64,000 bases of DNA. It comes from an uncultured Bacteroides sp. Lineage in GTDB: Bacteria; Bacteroidota; Bacteroidia; Bacteroidales; Bacteroidaceae. The position numbers were made by a program, and so were the translations under genes. This document shows positions 15,965 to 24,908 of the stretch, piece after piece; the first letter of the stretch is position 1, and the number at the start of each line of letters is the position of its first letter. The DNA lies in NCBI GenBank assembly GCA_900551445.1, contig URWA01000003.1, positions 1 to 64,000 on the forward strand, in the 5' to 3' direction. The notes beneath the pieces are model-generated. The model was not told the DNA's origin. It saw only the letters and a program-made list of their open reading frames with translations, and made no database searches.

Positions 15965-17563
15965 CTATATTACTGCCAGTGCAATCAACTGAATAAACAG
16001 AATCAGAAACACCATGGCGATGGGGTACACTGTAGCGTAGGCCACTCCCGGTATATTACTGTCGGTCATGGAGTCGGCAGCCGCAAGTCCCGGGGTACTG
16101 GTCATACCGCCGGTAATGGTGCCCAGCAAATCGAGCAGACTGACCTTAAACACCAGCCGTCCCACGACAGCCGCCAGCAGCATCGGTACGAGGGTAATCA
16201 AAGCACCTACCCCGAAAAGCAGGAAACCGCTCTCCTGGAAGGTAGCCACCAAGGTTTTTCCGGCAGACGTACCCACTTCGGCCAGGAACAGCAGCAAGCC
16301 CAACTGACGCAACAGCTGGTTGGCCGGTCCCGACATGGACCAGATAATCGGTCCCGTCTTGCCAATGGCACTCAGGAACAACGCCATCATCAGCACGCCC
16401 CCGGTCAGTCCCGGAGAGAAGGTCATTCCTCCTCCAAAGGAGATATGCAGTTTGCCGAACAGCACGCCCAGCACAATACCCATGGCTATAGGGAAGAAAT
16501 CGGTATCCGAAAGGCGTTTCACGTCATTCCCCAGCAAGCGGGCCACTCCCTGTATTCCTTCCTTCTCGCCCACCACCATCAGTTTGTCGCCAAACTTCAA
16601 GGCCAGTTCCGGCGAAGGAGACAAATCGATACCGCTTCGGCGGACCCGGGTCACCGTACAACCGAAGTTTTTCTGCAAGTTGAGTTCCCCCAGCTGCTTG
16701 TTGATCATGTCTTTCTTGGTCAGCAACAAGGATTCGATGCTTTGCGTATGGCTCAGCGGAAGTTCTCCTTCCTCCCGTTCACCCAGCATCAGAGCCAGGT
16801 TCTTCAAGGAATCCTCACTGCCCACCGCCTGGATGTGGTCGCCTTCCTGCAACACGGTATGGGCTTTCGGAATCAGAATCTCGTCGCCGCGTTTCAAACG
16901 CGAAATCACAGCCCCCGTCATGGCCCGGATATTCAACTGAATCAGGGTACGGTTGAAAACCGTGGGATTGGTCACTTTAAACAGGCACGTGTTCAGTTCC
17001 GGGAACTGGCTGCGCCGTTCCTTTTCCAAACGCCGGGCCTCTTCGTTCAAGTCGATACGCATCAGCTTGGGAAGCAGTTTCACGAATAAAATCACCCCAA
17101 TCACCCCAAACGGATAGGCGATACCGTAGGCAATGGAAGCCAGCGGCGACTGCGTGCTGTCGATGGCCACCGCCAAACCCGGCGTACTGGTCAGCGCCCC
17201 CGCAATCAGTCCCACGATACTGGGCGTATCGATATCGAAAAGATACTTCATGGCCACCCCCGTCAGACAGGCAGAAGCCACAATCAGCAAGGTAATCAGA
17301 ATCAAGGTCTTTCCTTTGCTCCGGAAAGAATGAAAGAAACCCGGACCGGCCTGGATGCCGATGGTGAAAATGAACAACACCAACCCGAAGGTTCCCAGTT
17401 CCTTTGGAATAGACACGCCCCAATGCCCGAAAGCAAGGGCGATAAAAATCACGGCAGACACATCGAGCGACAACCCCATCACTTTGATACGTCCGAGCAT
17501 AAAGCCCAAGGCTACAATCAAGAAAATTGCAAAATACGAAGTTTGCAGTAAGTCTGTCAACAT
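15965..17563 (-). CDS. AspT/YidE-type transporter with two RCK-C domains
   Basis: A 532-aa inner-membrane protein of the aspartate:alanine exchanger family (AspT/YidE). Five to six membrane helices (about 1-160) are followed by two cytoplasmic TrkA-C/RCK-C domains (about 205-270 and 295-360), each with a hydrophobic DxLxVxG-like strand (GDHIQAVG, GDKLMVVG). A second helix bundle runs to the end. Both halves carry the internal-repeat signature GALTSTPGLAVA / GGMTSTPGLAAA. Family members exchange amino acids or other organic anions, and RCK-C domains usually bind a regulatory ligand. The substrate is unknown. Confidence 0.85.
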   Translation of the reverse strand: MLTDLLQTSYFAIFLIVALGFMLGRIKVMGLSLDVSAVIFIALAFGHWGVSIPKELGTFGLVLFIFTIGIQAGPGFFHSFRSKGKTLILITLLIVASACLTGVAMKYLFDIDTPSIVGLIAGALTSTPGLAVAIDSTQSPLASIAYGIAYPFGVIGVILFVKLLPKLMRIDLNEEARRLEKERRSQFPELNTCLFKVTNPTVFNRTLIQLNIRAMTGAVISRLKRGDEILIPKAHTVLQEGDHIQAVGSEDSLKNLALMLGEREEGELPLSHTQSIESLLLTKKDMINKQLGELNLQKNFGCTVTRVRRSGIDLSPSPELALKFGDKLMVVGEKEGIQGVARLLGNDVKRLSDTDFFPIAMGIVLGVLFGKLHISFGGGMTFSPGLTGGVLMMALFLSAIGKTGPIIWSMSGPANQLLRQLGLLLFLAEVGTSAGKTLVATFQESGFLLFGVGALITLVPMLLAAVVGRLVFKVSLLDLLGTITGGMTSTPGLAAADSMTDSNIPGVAYATVYPIAMVFLILFIQLIALAVI

Positions 17564-17590
17564 AAAAATTTAGAATAGTGTGAATAAAAT

Positions 17591-17631
17591 CGGGATAAAG
17601 ATAAGCAAATTTTGCGAATATCTTTATCCCG
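17591..17631 (-). terminator. Terminator of the helicase gene
   Basis: A perfect 13-bp stem, CGGGATAAAGATA (17591-17603) with TATCTTTATCCCG (17619-17631), has extra pairing of GCAAA/TTTTGC in the loop. It lies 11 bp after the helicase stop and is followed by ATTTTATT on the minus strand. Confidence 0.75.
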
Positions 17632-17641
17632 ATTCCCGAAT

Positions 17642-19534
17642 TCACTCCTGCAGACTGCCGATATACTCGTAGAGTTTCTTATAAAAGGCATGTTTTGTCA
17701 AAGTGGAAGCATCCCCCAGAATAATGAGTTTCATGCGGGCCCGCGTGATGGCCACGTTCATACGGCGCAAATCGTTCAGGAAACCAATCTGTCCGTCCTC
17801 GTTGGCCCGTACCAGACTGATAAGGATGACGTCGCGTTCCTGCCCCTGGAAACCGTCTACCGTATTAATGGTAATCAGGGAACGGTAGGGCTTGAAGAAC
17901 GCATCTTTCTTGACCAGCTGGCGGAGGTACTGCACCTGCGCCTTGTACGGAGAAATCAGTCCCACATCGATGCGTTCTTCCAGGAAACGCTCCCGGCCGA
18001 TTTTCGTGATGTATTCCTTCAACTGCCCGATGGACAGTTCCGCCTCCGGCTTGTTGATGCGCCCGTAATTTTCGCCTACGAACTCCTCGTTGCAATCCAT
18101 CCCCTCGGTATTGACCCATTCAATCGGGGTATCAAAGTCCAGGATGCTGCGGTATTTCACTTCGGGAGCCGAACGAAGCATGCCCCCGTAGAACCAGTCG
18201 GACGAGAAGCGCATGATTTCGTCGTTCATACGGTACTGCACCTTCAACAGCGACACCACCTCCGGCTTGTTCTTCACAATGCACTGCATCAGCGTATGCC
18301 CCAGTCCGGCACGCAGGGCCTCCGGACATTTCACCGTAGGCGGCAACTGACAATGGTCGCCAGCCAGAATCACCCGGTCGGCTTTCCGCAACGGAATCCA
18401 GCAGGCCGCTTCCAACGCCTGTGCCGCCTCGTCAATAAATACCGTTCCGAACTTCTGTCCCATCAGCAGACGGTTGGCGCTCCCCACCAGCGTGCAGGCA
18501 ATCACCCTTGCCTCACTGAACAAAGCTTCGTTGATGCGGATTTCCAGTTCCGTGGCCCGGTCTTTCAGCGAATTGATTTTCTGCCGGATACTCTCCCGGT
18601 CGGCTCCTTTCCGGCTGCGGGCATATAGTTCGCGCACGGCCTTGCGGATGCTCCACAGCTGAGGATAGTCCGGATGAGCCTCGAAACGCCGCTCATAGGT
18701 GAACGACAGCATCTTGTCGTTTACCCGGCTGGGATTTCCGATACGCAGCACACTCACGCCCCGGTCGACCAGCTTCTCACTGATCCAATCGACGGCCATG
18801 TTGCTCTGTGCACAGACCAGCACCTGATTTTCCCGGTGGAGGGTTTCATAAATGGCTTCCACCAGCGTGGTCGTCTTTCCCGTTCCGGGAGGACCGTGTA
18901 CGATGGCCACATCCTTGGCATGCAACACCTTGTTGACCGCCTCTTCCTGCGTAGCGTTTAGCCACGGAAAACGCACCGGCTGAAACGAGAAGGTGGACAC
19001 GGGCTGTGTGCCATGGAAAATATCCCTCAGTTCCGCCAGACGGTTGTTCTTCGCACTGAGTACCTGCTTGAGTGCCTCAAACATCAGCCGGTAGCTGGTC
19101 TCGTCGAAATACAGCTGTACCCCCAGCACTTCCTTGCTCTGCAAGGCCAGCAACGCATTGGCATCCGGCAGAATCACCACCATGCGGTCTTCCTCCACAT
19201 AGTTCACCGTGGCCACAAAGTTCAGGTAGGTCAGCTTGCCCGACAAGTCCTGCGTAAAGAAACACACCGGACGCCCATACTCGAACAGATGCTCAATCTC
19301 CTTGTCCTCTTTCCGTTCCACCTCGATGACCAGCTGGTTCAAGGCGTTGTAATAACTTCTTCCCAGCAACAAGGGATACCAGCACATGCCCCGCTTGATT
19401 TTCCGTCCGATGCCCATCAGTTCGGTCTGCTGCTTGAACTGCGCTTTCTCATATTCATACTCCAGCTTCAACAGCTCATACTGATGCTGCAAGTACAACA
19501 CCGGCGATTGGATGACTGTATTTTCTTTCTTCAT
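17642..19534 (-). CDS. UPF1/IGHMBP2-like superfamily 1 helicase
   Basis: A 630-aa AAA_11/AAA_12 helicase. I chose the start at 19534 (MKKENTV) because the longer frame adds a non-conserved leader. An N-terminal domain (about 1-190) precedes Walker A GPPGTGKTTT (Lys220), motif Ia AQSNMAVD, Walker B VFIDEAAQALE, motif III AGDHCQLPPTV, motif V TVDGFQGQERDVI and motif VI NVAITRAR. This is the full motif set of a UPF1-like SF1B ATPase unwinding DNA or RNA 5' to 3'. Its physiological role in Bacteroides is unknown. It is transcribed divergently from the AAA/DUF4435 pair. Confidence 0.88.
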   Translation of the reverse strand: MKKENTVIQSPVLYLQHQYELLKLEYEYEKAQFKQQTELMGIGRKIKRGMCWYPLLLGRSYYNALNQLVIEVERKEDKEIEHLFEYGRPVCFFTQDLSGKLTYLNFVATVNYVEEDRMVVILPDANALLALQSKEVLGVQLYFDETSYRLMFEALKQVLSAKNNRLAELRDIFHGTQPVSTFSFQPVRFPWLNATQEEAVNKVLHAKDVAIVHGPPGTGKTTTLVEAIYETLHRENQVLVCAQSNMAVDWISEKLVDRGVSVLRIGNPSRVNDKMLSFTYERRFEAHPDYPQLWSIRKAVRELYARSRKGADRESIRQKINSLKDRATELEIRINEALFSEARVIACTLVGSANRLLMGQKFGTVFIDEAAQALEAACWIPLRKADRVILAGDHCQLPPTVKCPEALRAGLGHTLMQCIVKNKPEVVSLLKVQYRMNDEIMRFSSDWFYGGMLRSAPEVKYRSILDFDTPIEWVNTEGMDCNEEFVGENYGRINKPEAELSIGQLKEYITKIGRERFLEERIDVGLISPYKAQVQYLRQLVKKDAFFKPYRSLITINTVDGFQGQERDVILISLVRANEDGQIGFLNDLRRMNVAITRARMKLIILGDASTLTKHAFYKKLYEYIGSLQE

Positions 19535-19623
19535 TTCGTATTCTTCAGCTTGCAGAGGTCGGGCTTCCAGCCACAAAAGACCTCTTCACGGTCGTGTGGA
19601 AACCCTCTTTCCCTCTAATTTCT

Positions 19624-19632
19624 GCAAAGTTA
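19624..19632 (-). promoter_or_regulatory. -7 element of the helicase gene
   Basis: TAACTTTGC on the minus strand (19632-19624) matches the TAnnTTTG(C) consensus and would give a leader of about 80 nt. No good -33 TTTG is visible. Confidence 0.45.
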
Positions 19633-19662
19633 CGAGGTTTTTGAAAAAAGAACCGGCTCCCC

Positions 19663-19694
19663 GTTGATTTATTCCCGACAATTTGCTATTTTTG
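19663..19694 (+). promoter_or_regulatory. Promoter of the AAA/DUF4435 pair
   Basis: GTTG at 19663-19666, 20 bp, then TATTTTTG at 19687-19694 fits the Bacteroidetes consensus. The ATG is at 19719, giving a leader of about 18-20 nt. Confidence 0.55.
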
Positions 19695-19718
19695 TTTGAC
19701 GTGTAAACAAAGACAGCC

Positions 19719-20543
19719 ATGAAGAAACAAGCTGAATACATCAAGCGCATTGAGATTAAAGGCTTATGGGGCCGGAAAAACATTGCCTGGGATTTACGCC
19801 CGGACGTCAACATCCTGAGCGGAGTGAACGGTATCGGGAAAAGCACGATTCTGAACAACTCCGTACGCCGTCTGAGCGACCTGGAAGGCGGTGCCCTCAG
19901 CAACGGAGTGCATGAAGGAGTCTCGTTCACCTTCTATCCGGAAGATGCCACCTACATCCATTTCGATGTGATACGCAGTTTCGACCGTCCGCTGCTCAGC
20001 GCGGGACTGCTGGATAAAATCGGGAACCAGAACGTGAAGACGGAGCTCGACTGGCAGCTTTATCTGCTCCAGCGGCGCTACCTGGATTATCAGGTGAACA
20101 TCGGCAACCGGATTATCTCTCTGCTGACGAGCGGAAAACCGGAGAACCAGGCAAAGGCGGCTGAAATTTCCCGACCGAAGACGCATTTCCAGGACCTGAT
20201 GGACGATTTGTTCAGTGAGACCGGAAAGAAAATCCTCCGCCAGAACAACGAAATTCTGTTTGAACAGGACGGTGACATTCTGACGCCCTACCAACTGTCC
20301 TCCGGCGAAAAACAGATGCTGGTCATCCTGCTCACGGTACTGGTGCAGGACAACCAACCGTGTACTCTGTTCATGGACGAGCCGGAAATCTCCCTTCACG
20401 TGGAATGGCAGCAGCGCCTCATTTCCCTCATCCGGAGCCTGAATCCGAACGTACAAATCATCCTGACCACCCACTCTCCGGCCCTCATCATGAACGGCTG
20501 GATGGATGCCGTGACCGAAGTGAGTGACATTACAACCCATTAA
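19719..20543 (+). CDS. Compact AAA/ABC-type ATPase (AriA-like)
   Basis: A 274-aa SMC/ABC-like ATPase with Walker A GVNGIGKST (residues 35-43), signature LSSGEKQ (193-199), Walker B LFMDEPE (Asp220, Glu221) and an H-loop His252 in TTHSP. This is a complete active site in a small protein, with only a short helical insertion (about 95-180) between the lobes. The next gene, 17 bp downstream, encodes a DUF4435 protein, an architecture known from the PARIS anti-phage system (AriA AAA plus AriB DUF4435). Whether this pair is defensive or a conserved housekeeping relative cannot be told from sequence. The ATPase appears shorter than I would expect for AriA. Confidence 0.75.
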   Translation: MKKQAEYIKRIEIKGLWGRKNIAWDLRPDVNILSGVNGIGKSTILNNSVRRLSDLEGGALSNGVHEGVSFTFYPEDATYIHFDVIRSFDRPLLSAGLLDKIGNQNVKTELDWQLYLLQRRYLDYQVNIGNRIISLLTSGKPENQAKAAEISRPKTHFQDLMDDLFSETGKKILRQNNEILFEQDGDILTPYQLSSGEKQMLVILLTVLVQDNQPCTLFMDEPEISLHVEWQQRLISLIRSLNPNVQIILTTHSPALIMNGWMDAVTEVSDITTH

Positions 20544-20560
20544 AAAAAAGAAGTAGCCGT

Positions 20561-21559
20561 ATGGGAAAAAGACTGACTGAGAACCTTTCCTCCCTGTACA
20601 TTGGAGCGGCCAACCGCCTCAAGCCCAAACGTGCGAGAAGAAAAATCGTGGCTTATGTGGAAAGCTACGACGATATTTCTTTCTGGAGAACCATCCTCTC
20701 GGAATACGAAGACAACACCCGTTACTTCGAAGTGATGCTGCCTTCCCAGACATCGTTGGCCAAAGGCAAGAAAACCGTACTGATGAACCAGCTCGGCAAG
20801 CAGCTGGGTGAAAACATGATTGCCTGCGTGGACAGCGATTACGATTACCTCCTGCAAGGACGTACCCATACTTCCCAATACATCATCGAGAGTCCCTACG
20901 TGATGCAAACCTACGCCTACGCCATCGAGAACTATCATTGCTACGCGGAAGGGCTGCACGAGGTCTGTGTCATGGCTACCCTGAACGACCACAAGCTCAT
21001 CAACTTTGTGGAGTTCATGAAACTGTATTCCCAGATTGCTTATCCGCTGTTCATCTGGTCGGTGTGGTTCTACCGCCGGCACATCCTTTCCGAATTCTCC
21101 CTACTGGATTTCTGTTCGTACGTCAAGCTGGATCAGGTCAGCACCCACCATCCGGAACGTAGCCTGGAAAACATGGCGAAAAAAGTCAACCGGAAACTGC
21201 ACGACCTGGAACACCGTCACCCCGATGCCTTGGGAGAAATTGAAGACATGAAAAAAGAATTCGAACAGCTCGGTGTACATCCCGACAACACCTATATGTT
21301 CATCCAAGGCCATCACATCATGGACAACGTGGTGCTGCGCCTGTTAATCCCCGTATGCACCGTGCTGCGCCGGGAACGGGAACAGCAGATTCATGACCTG
21401 GCCCTTCACGACATGCAGCTGCACAACGAACTGACCAGCTACCAGCGGAGCCAGGTGGGCGTGGAAGTCGTCATCCACCGGAACAACTTCTATACTCACT
21501 CGCCTCTTTATCAGATGATTCGGAGAGACATCGAGAAATTCCTCAAGATTATCCGGTAA
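20561..21559 (+). CDS. DUF4435 Toprim-like protein (AriB-like)
   Basis: A 332-aa DUF4435 protein. The first 130 residues show a Toprim-like layout: a strand ending at Glu34 in YVESYDD, the acidic cluster D91-S-D93-Y-D95 in IACVDSDYD, and the family motif IENYHC (Glu123). Toprim domains with these acidic residues bind Mg2+ and cut or rejoin nucleic acid. In PARIS the DUF4435 partner is the toxic effector released by its ATPase. The C-terminal half (about 190-330) is helical and unassigned. It is co-transcribed with the ATPase at 19719. Confidence 0.72.
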   Translation: MGKRLTENLSSLYIGAANRLKPKRARRKIVAYVESYDDISFWRTILSEYEDNTRYFEVMLPSQTSLAKGKKTVLMNQLGKQLGENMIACVDSDYDYLLQGRTHTSQYIIESPYVMQTYAYAIENYHCYAEGLHEVCVMATLNDHKLINFVEFMKLYSQIAYPLFIWSVWFYRRHILSEFSLLDFCSYVKLDQVSTHHPERSLENMAKKVNRKLHDLEHRHPDALGEIEDMKKEFEQLGVHPDNTYMFIQGHHIMDNVVLRLLIPVCTVLRREREQQIHDLALHDMQLHNELTSYQRSQVGVEVVIHRNNFYTHSPLYQMIRRDIEKFLKIIR

Positions 21560-21621
21560 GCCAAACGGCGAAATTCCTATACAAGATAGGGAAAACCCTA
21601 TCAAAGAATGGGCGTTTTCAT

Positions 21622-21653
21622 CTTGACCCGCGCTTTTTCTTCTGCTAATTTTG
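21622..21653 (+). promoter_or_regulatory. Promoter of the Arg/Pro-rich protein gene
   Basis: CTTG at 21622-21625, 20 bp, then TAATTTTG at 21646-21653. A GATAGGG-AAAA-CCCTATC inverted repeat at 21585-21602 lies just upstream. It lacks a T tract, so it may be an operator or part of the end of the preceding transcript. Confidence 0.5.
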
Positions 21654-21705
21654 TCACATAACAAAAAGCTGAAGGAATCACATTCAGCCGGTAAAGACAA
21701 CGCTT

Positions 21706-22611
21706 ATGAAAACAAAGACATTTTTCCTCTGCTTACTGGCCTTCTGCCTGACCGCCTTGTCCGGTCGCGCTTCCGGCCTCGGAGACTTCCGAATCAACGC
21801 ACGCTTCCTGACCGACCGCATGGCCTTCGAACTGCATCTGAGCACCGACCAATACAACGATCTGTATGAAATCAACTATGATTTCCTGAACAACGTAGGT
21901 CCTTACCTTTCAGGCATCGCCATAGCCGACAGCCGCGCCTTGGATGCCTACTACCGCTACCTGGACGAACGCAACGATGACCTCCGCTGGGTACTTTCCA
22001 ATGCGGAATATGTACGCTTCATGGGAATAGAATACTTCTTCCGCCCCATTTATGCCCTCAACAGCGTGTGCTACCTCCGTATTTATCAGGTATATCCCAA
22101 CCGGAACTATTTTTACTTCGGTCCGCCCCGCCACTACCTGACCTACCGGGGAGGACATTGCCGGGCCCATTTCGGCGGCGCCAGCTTCTACCGAAGAAAC
22201 TATCCGATACGCTATCGTCATCCGGTGTACAGCCGTCCGTGCCGTATCAGTCCCCAGCTACGTCCCAAAGATTTTGCCAGACCGAAACCGGGAAACCGCC
22301 CGCCCAAACACAACCAATGGCAGCCGGCTCCCCGCCCGGAACATCGCCCCGTGGCCAACGGCAGACCGGAATACCGACCTGTACAAAAGCCCAACAACCG
22401 GCCTCAGGCCCGTCCGGAAGCCCGTCCGCAAAGAAGGCCAGAAAACCAACCACAACGAAGACCTGAAGCCGCTCCACAAAGACGGCCGGCCACTCGCCCA
22501 CAGGCAAGGCCGAACAAAAGTACCACGGTAAGGCCCGGACAAAGCCACTCCCGACAGAATCAGAAAAAGGAAGTAGGCCACGACCGAAAATCTCTCTCTA
22601 AGCGTCTATAA
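21706..22611 (+). CDS. Secreted protein with Arg/Pro-rich repetitive tail
   Basis: A 301-aa protein with a signal peptide (about 1-22, ending ALSGRAS). Residues about 25-135 form a helical domain (LGDFRINARFLTDRMAFELH...), followed by a Tyr/Arg-rich linker (YPNRNYFYFGPPRHYLTY). From about residue 190 the sequence is an extremely basic low-complexity tail built from RPE/RPQ/RRP units such as RPEARPQRRPENQPQRRPEA. The tail is probably disordered and could bind polyanions (LPS, capsule, nucleic acid); that is inference. The N-terminal domain appears typical of a Bacteroidetes family of unknown function. Transcribed alone. Confidence 0.7.
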   Translation: MKTKTFFLCLLAFCLTALSGRASGLGDFRINARFLTDRMAFELHLSTDQYNDLYEINYDFLNNVGPYLSGIAIADSRALDAYYRYLDERNDDLRWVLSNAEYVRFMGIEYFFRPIYALNSVCYLRIYQVYPNRNYFYFGPPRHYLTYRGGHCRAHFGGASFYRRNYPIRYRHPVYSRPCRISPQLRPKDFARPKPGNRPPKHNQWQPAPRPEHRPVANGRPEYRPVQKPNNRPQARPEARPQRRPENQPQRRPEAAPQRRPATRPQARPNKSTTVRPGQSHSRQNQKKEVGHDRKSLSKRL

Positions 22612-22621
22612 ACAACAAAGT

Positions 22622-22665
22622 GCTGAAGTCCTCCGGATCTTTCTCCGGGAACTTCAGCCTTTTTA
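22622..22665. terminator. Bidirectional terminator
   Basis: GCTGAAGTCCTCCGG (22622-22636) pairs with CCGGGAACTTCAGC (22645-22658) with one bulge and is followed by CC and five T. It lies between convergent genes. Confidence 0.8.
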
Positions 22666-22681
22666 TTTCAGATGGATTGAC

Positions 22682-23518
22682 TCAAGCCAAATGAATACCG
22701 TCTTCTTCCAATACGATGCGACGTTTCTTATACAAATCGCCGACAGCTTTCTTGAAAGTCTTCTTGCTTACCCCAAACGTGTGGTAAATCACTTCCGCAT
22801 CCGTCTTGTCGTTCAAAGGAGTGAATCCGTCGTTGTCCTTAATATATTGCCACAGCACCTCCGAAAAATCATCCACCTTCCGGGCACCTGCCTTCTGCAA
22901 TACCAGGTCGATCTTTCCGTCCGGACGTACCTGCTTGATAAACGCCGTCAGCCGCATACCGACTTCCAGGGGCTGGAAAATCTCATTGTGGTACAGCATA
23001 CCGCTGAACTTGTTTTCCACAATCACCTTGTATCCCAGCTCCGTGCGCTGCCATACCAGCACTTCCACTTCCTGACCCGGCTGGTAATCCGGCTTCTCGG
23101 TCGACAAGAAATGCTCCACTTTGGCTGAAGCCACGATACGGTAGCTTTCCTCGTCCAAATGTACATAGACCACGTAACGCTTCCCCTTCTGCATCTTCAT
23201 TTTCTGCTCGCGGAAAGGCACGAACAAGTCCTTCATCAGTCCCCAGTTCAGGAAAGCCCCGAACTGGTTCACCCATGCCACTTCCAGACAGGCAAACTCA
23301 CCCACCTGCACATACGGTTGCAAGGTAGTGGCTACCAGTCTTTCCTCCATGTCCAAATAAATGAACACGTTCAACACATCACCCGGTTTGGTACCTTCGG
23401 GCACATACCGTTTCGGAAGCAGGATTTCACCGTCCTCATCTCCATTGAGATACACTCCGAAATCCACTTCCTTCACCACTTCCAGCTGATTATATTTTCC
23501 TAATTTTATATGACTCAT
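22682..23518 (-). CDS. CvfB-like S1 RNA-binding protein
   Basis: A 278-aa protein with the CvfB layout: three S1-type OB-fold domains (about 1-65, 70-135 and 145-215) and a C-terminal winged-helix domain (about 220-278, [21 protein letters not shown]). In Gram-positive bacteria CvfB influences virulence gene expression through RNA binding. The Bacteroides role is unknown. Its ATG overlaps the stop of the upstream lolD-like gene by 4 bp (ATGA), so the two are translationally coupled. Confidence 0.82.
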   Translation of the reverse strand: MSHIKLGKYNQLEVVKEVDFGVYLNGDEDGEILLPKRYVPEGTKPGDVLNVFIYLDMEERLVATTLQPYVQVGEFACLEVAWVNQFGAFLNWGLMKDLFVPFREQKMKMQKGKRYVVYVHLDEESYRIVASAKVEHFLSTEKPDYQPGQEVEVLVWQRTELGYKVIVENKFSGMLYHNEIFQPLEVGMRLTAFIKQVRPDGKIDLVLQKAGARKVDDFSEVLWQYIKDNDGFTPLNDKTDAEVIYHTFGVSKKTFKKAVGDLYKKRRIVLEEDGIHLA

Positions 23519-24177
23519 AATGCTTCTATTTTTATTTTACCATCTATCATGTGAATCGTACGGTCGGTCTGTGCCGCCAGCCCTTCATCGTGGGTCACAA
23601 TCACGAACGTCTGTCCCAGTTTGTCGCGCAAATCGAAGAACAGCTGATGTAGCTCGCCCTTGTTCTGCGTATCCAGGCTGCCCGAAGGCTCATCGGCCAA
23701 TATCACCGAAGGATGATTGATCAAAGCCCGGGCCACAGCTACCCGCTGTTTCTCTCCTCCTGACAGCTCGGCCGGCTTATGAGAGCCACGTTCCGACAAA
23801 CCTAGAAACGCCAGAATATCCAACGCTTCTTTCCGGGCCGTGCCCATCGTTTTTCCCTGAATCAAGGCAGGCATCATCACATTCTCCACTGCCGTAAACT
23901 CCGGCAGCAACTGATGGAACTGAAACACGAAACCGATTTCCCTGTTCCGGAAAGCGGAAAGTTCCTTCTCCTTCAGCCGGTTCACCTCCGTCCCGTTCAG
24001 GACAATGCGTCCGCTGTCCGGTTTGTCAAGCGTACCCATAATCTGAAGCAACGTGGTCTTTCCCGCGCCACTGGGACCTACAATGCTCACCACTTCCCCT
24101 TTGGCAATCTCCAAGTCGATTCCTTTCAACACTTGGAGCGTACCAAAGCTCTTGGTTATTCCTTCCAACTGAATCAT
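23515..24177 (-). CDS. LolD-like ABC transporter ATP-binding protein
   Basis: A 220-aa ATPase of the LolD/MacB/FtsE branch with Walker [10 protein letters not shown] (about 34-42), Q-loop [19 protein letters not shown], signature [10 protein letters not shown], Walker [13 protein letters not shown] and H-loop VTHDE. The ENV...MMPAL segment is typical of LolD, which extracts lipoproteins from the inner membrane with LolCE. No permease is adjacent, so the partner cannot be confirmed. It sits third in a four-gene operon (antiporter, tcdA, this gene, cvfB-like). Confidence 0.82.
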   Translation of the reverse strand: MIQLEGITKSFGTLQVLKGIDLEIAKGEVVSIVGPSGAGKTTLLQIMGTLDKPDSGRIVLNGTEVNRLKEKELSAFRNREIGFVFQFHQLLPEFTAVENVMMPALIQGKTMGTARKEALDILAFLGLSERGSHKPAELSGGEKQRVAVARALINHPSVILADEPSGSLDTQNKGELHQLFFDLRDKLGQTFVIVTHDEGLAAQTDRTIHMIDGKIKIEAL

Positions 24178-24182
24178 ACGCT

Positions 24183-24908
24183 TTATAATTTACGAATCAC
24201 ATATTCCGCCAGATAACAGCCAAACACAGCCGGCATGTAGCTCACCGTACCTGCCGTCGACTTCTTGTTCTGCTCGTTGTCCACCAATATCACCGCCTTC
24301 GGGTCGGCCTGTTCCGTGCTGAACACCACCGGCAGCTTCCGCTTCATACCCATCTTCTGCAAGCGCTTCCGTACTGCCTTACTCAGCCCACAGTGGTACG
24401 TTTCCCACAAATCGGCAAAACGTACCTGCGTAATATCGCGTTTGGCCCCGGCTCCCATGCTGCTGACAATCTTCAGCCCCCGCTGAAGCGCATGATAAAT
24501 CAGGTAACACTTGGGGGCCACCGTATCAATGGCATCCACCACAAAATCGAACGAAGCACTGTCCAACAGCTGCGGAATCGCCTCATCCTTCAGATAGACC
24601 GGCAGTACCGTCAAATCCAAATCCGGATTGATATCCTTAAAACGGGCTGCCAGTACCTCCGCCTTCGGTCGGCCAATCACGGAATGAGTGGCCGGCAACT
24701 GACGGTTGATGTTGCTAGGCTGCACCGTATCCGCATCCACAATCGTCATCCGCCCCACTCCGGCACGGCAAATCATCTCCGCCGCGTAGGCGCCTACACC
24801 GCCCAAGCCGACAACCAGCACATGTGCGTTCCGCAAGCGGTCCATTTTTTCTTTTCCCAGCAACAGTTCCGTGCGCTGCTGCCATTCCATACTGTTATTT
24901 TCGTTCAT
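24183..24908 (-). CDS. tcdA: tRNA threonylcarbamoyladenosine dehydratase
   Basis: A 241-aa E1-like enzyme that cyclises the t6A base at tRNA position 37 to ct6A using ATP. The adenylation core is recognisable from [20 protein letters not shown] (about residue 31), [19 protein letters not shown] and [12 protein letters not shown], and by a conserved [10 protein letters not shown] motif. The length is close to E. coli TcdA (268 aa) without its extension. It overlaps the antiporter stop by 4 bp (ATGA). Confidence 0.88.
   Translation of the reverse strand: MNENNSMEWQQRTELLLGKEKMDRLRNAHVLVVGLGGVGAYAAEMICRAGVGRMTIVDADTVQPSNINRQLPATHSVIGRPKAEVLAARFKDINPDLDLTVLPVYLKDEAIPQLLDSASFDFVVDAIDTVAPKCYLIYHALQRGLKIVSSMGAGAKRDITQVRFADLWETYHCGLSKAVRKRLQKMGMKRKLPVVFSTEQADPKAVILVDNEQNKKSTAGTVSYMPAVFGCYLAEYVIRKL

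Noticed and set aside
19719..21559. Calling the AAA/DUF4435 pair a functional PARIS system
   Set aside because: The architecture fits but the ATPase seems short, there is no defence-island context and homology could not be tested here, so it is reported only as PARIS-like.
21585..21602. Rho-independent terminator after the DUF4435 gene
   Set aside because: The GATAGGG/CCCTATC hairpin has no T tract and only a 7-bp stem; kept only as a possible operator near the next promoter.
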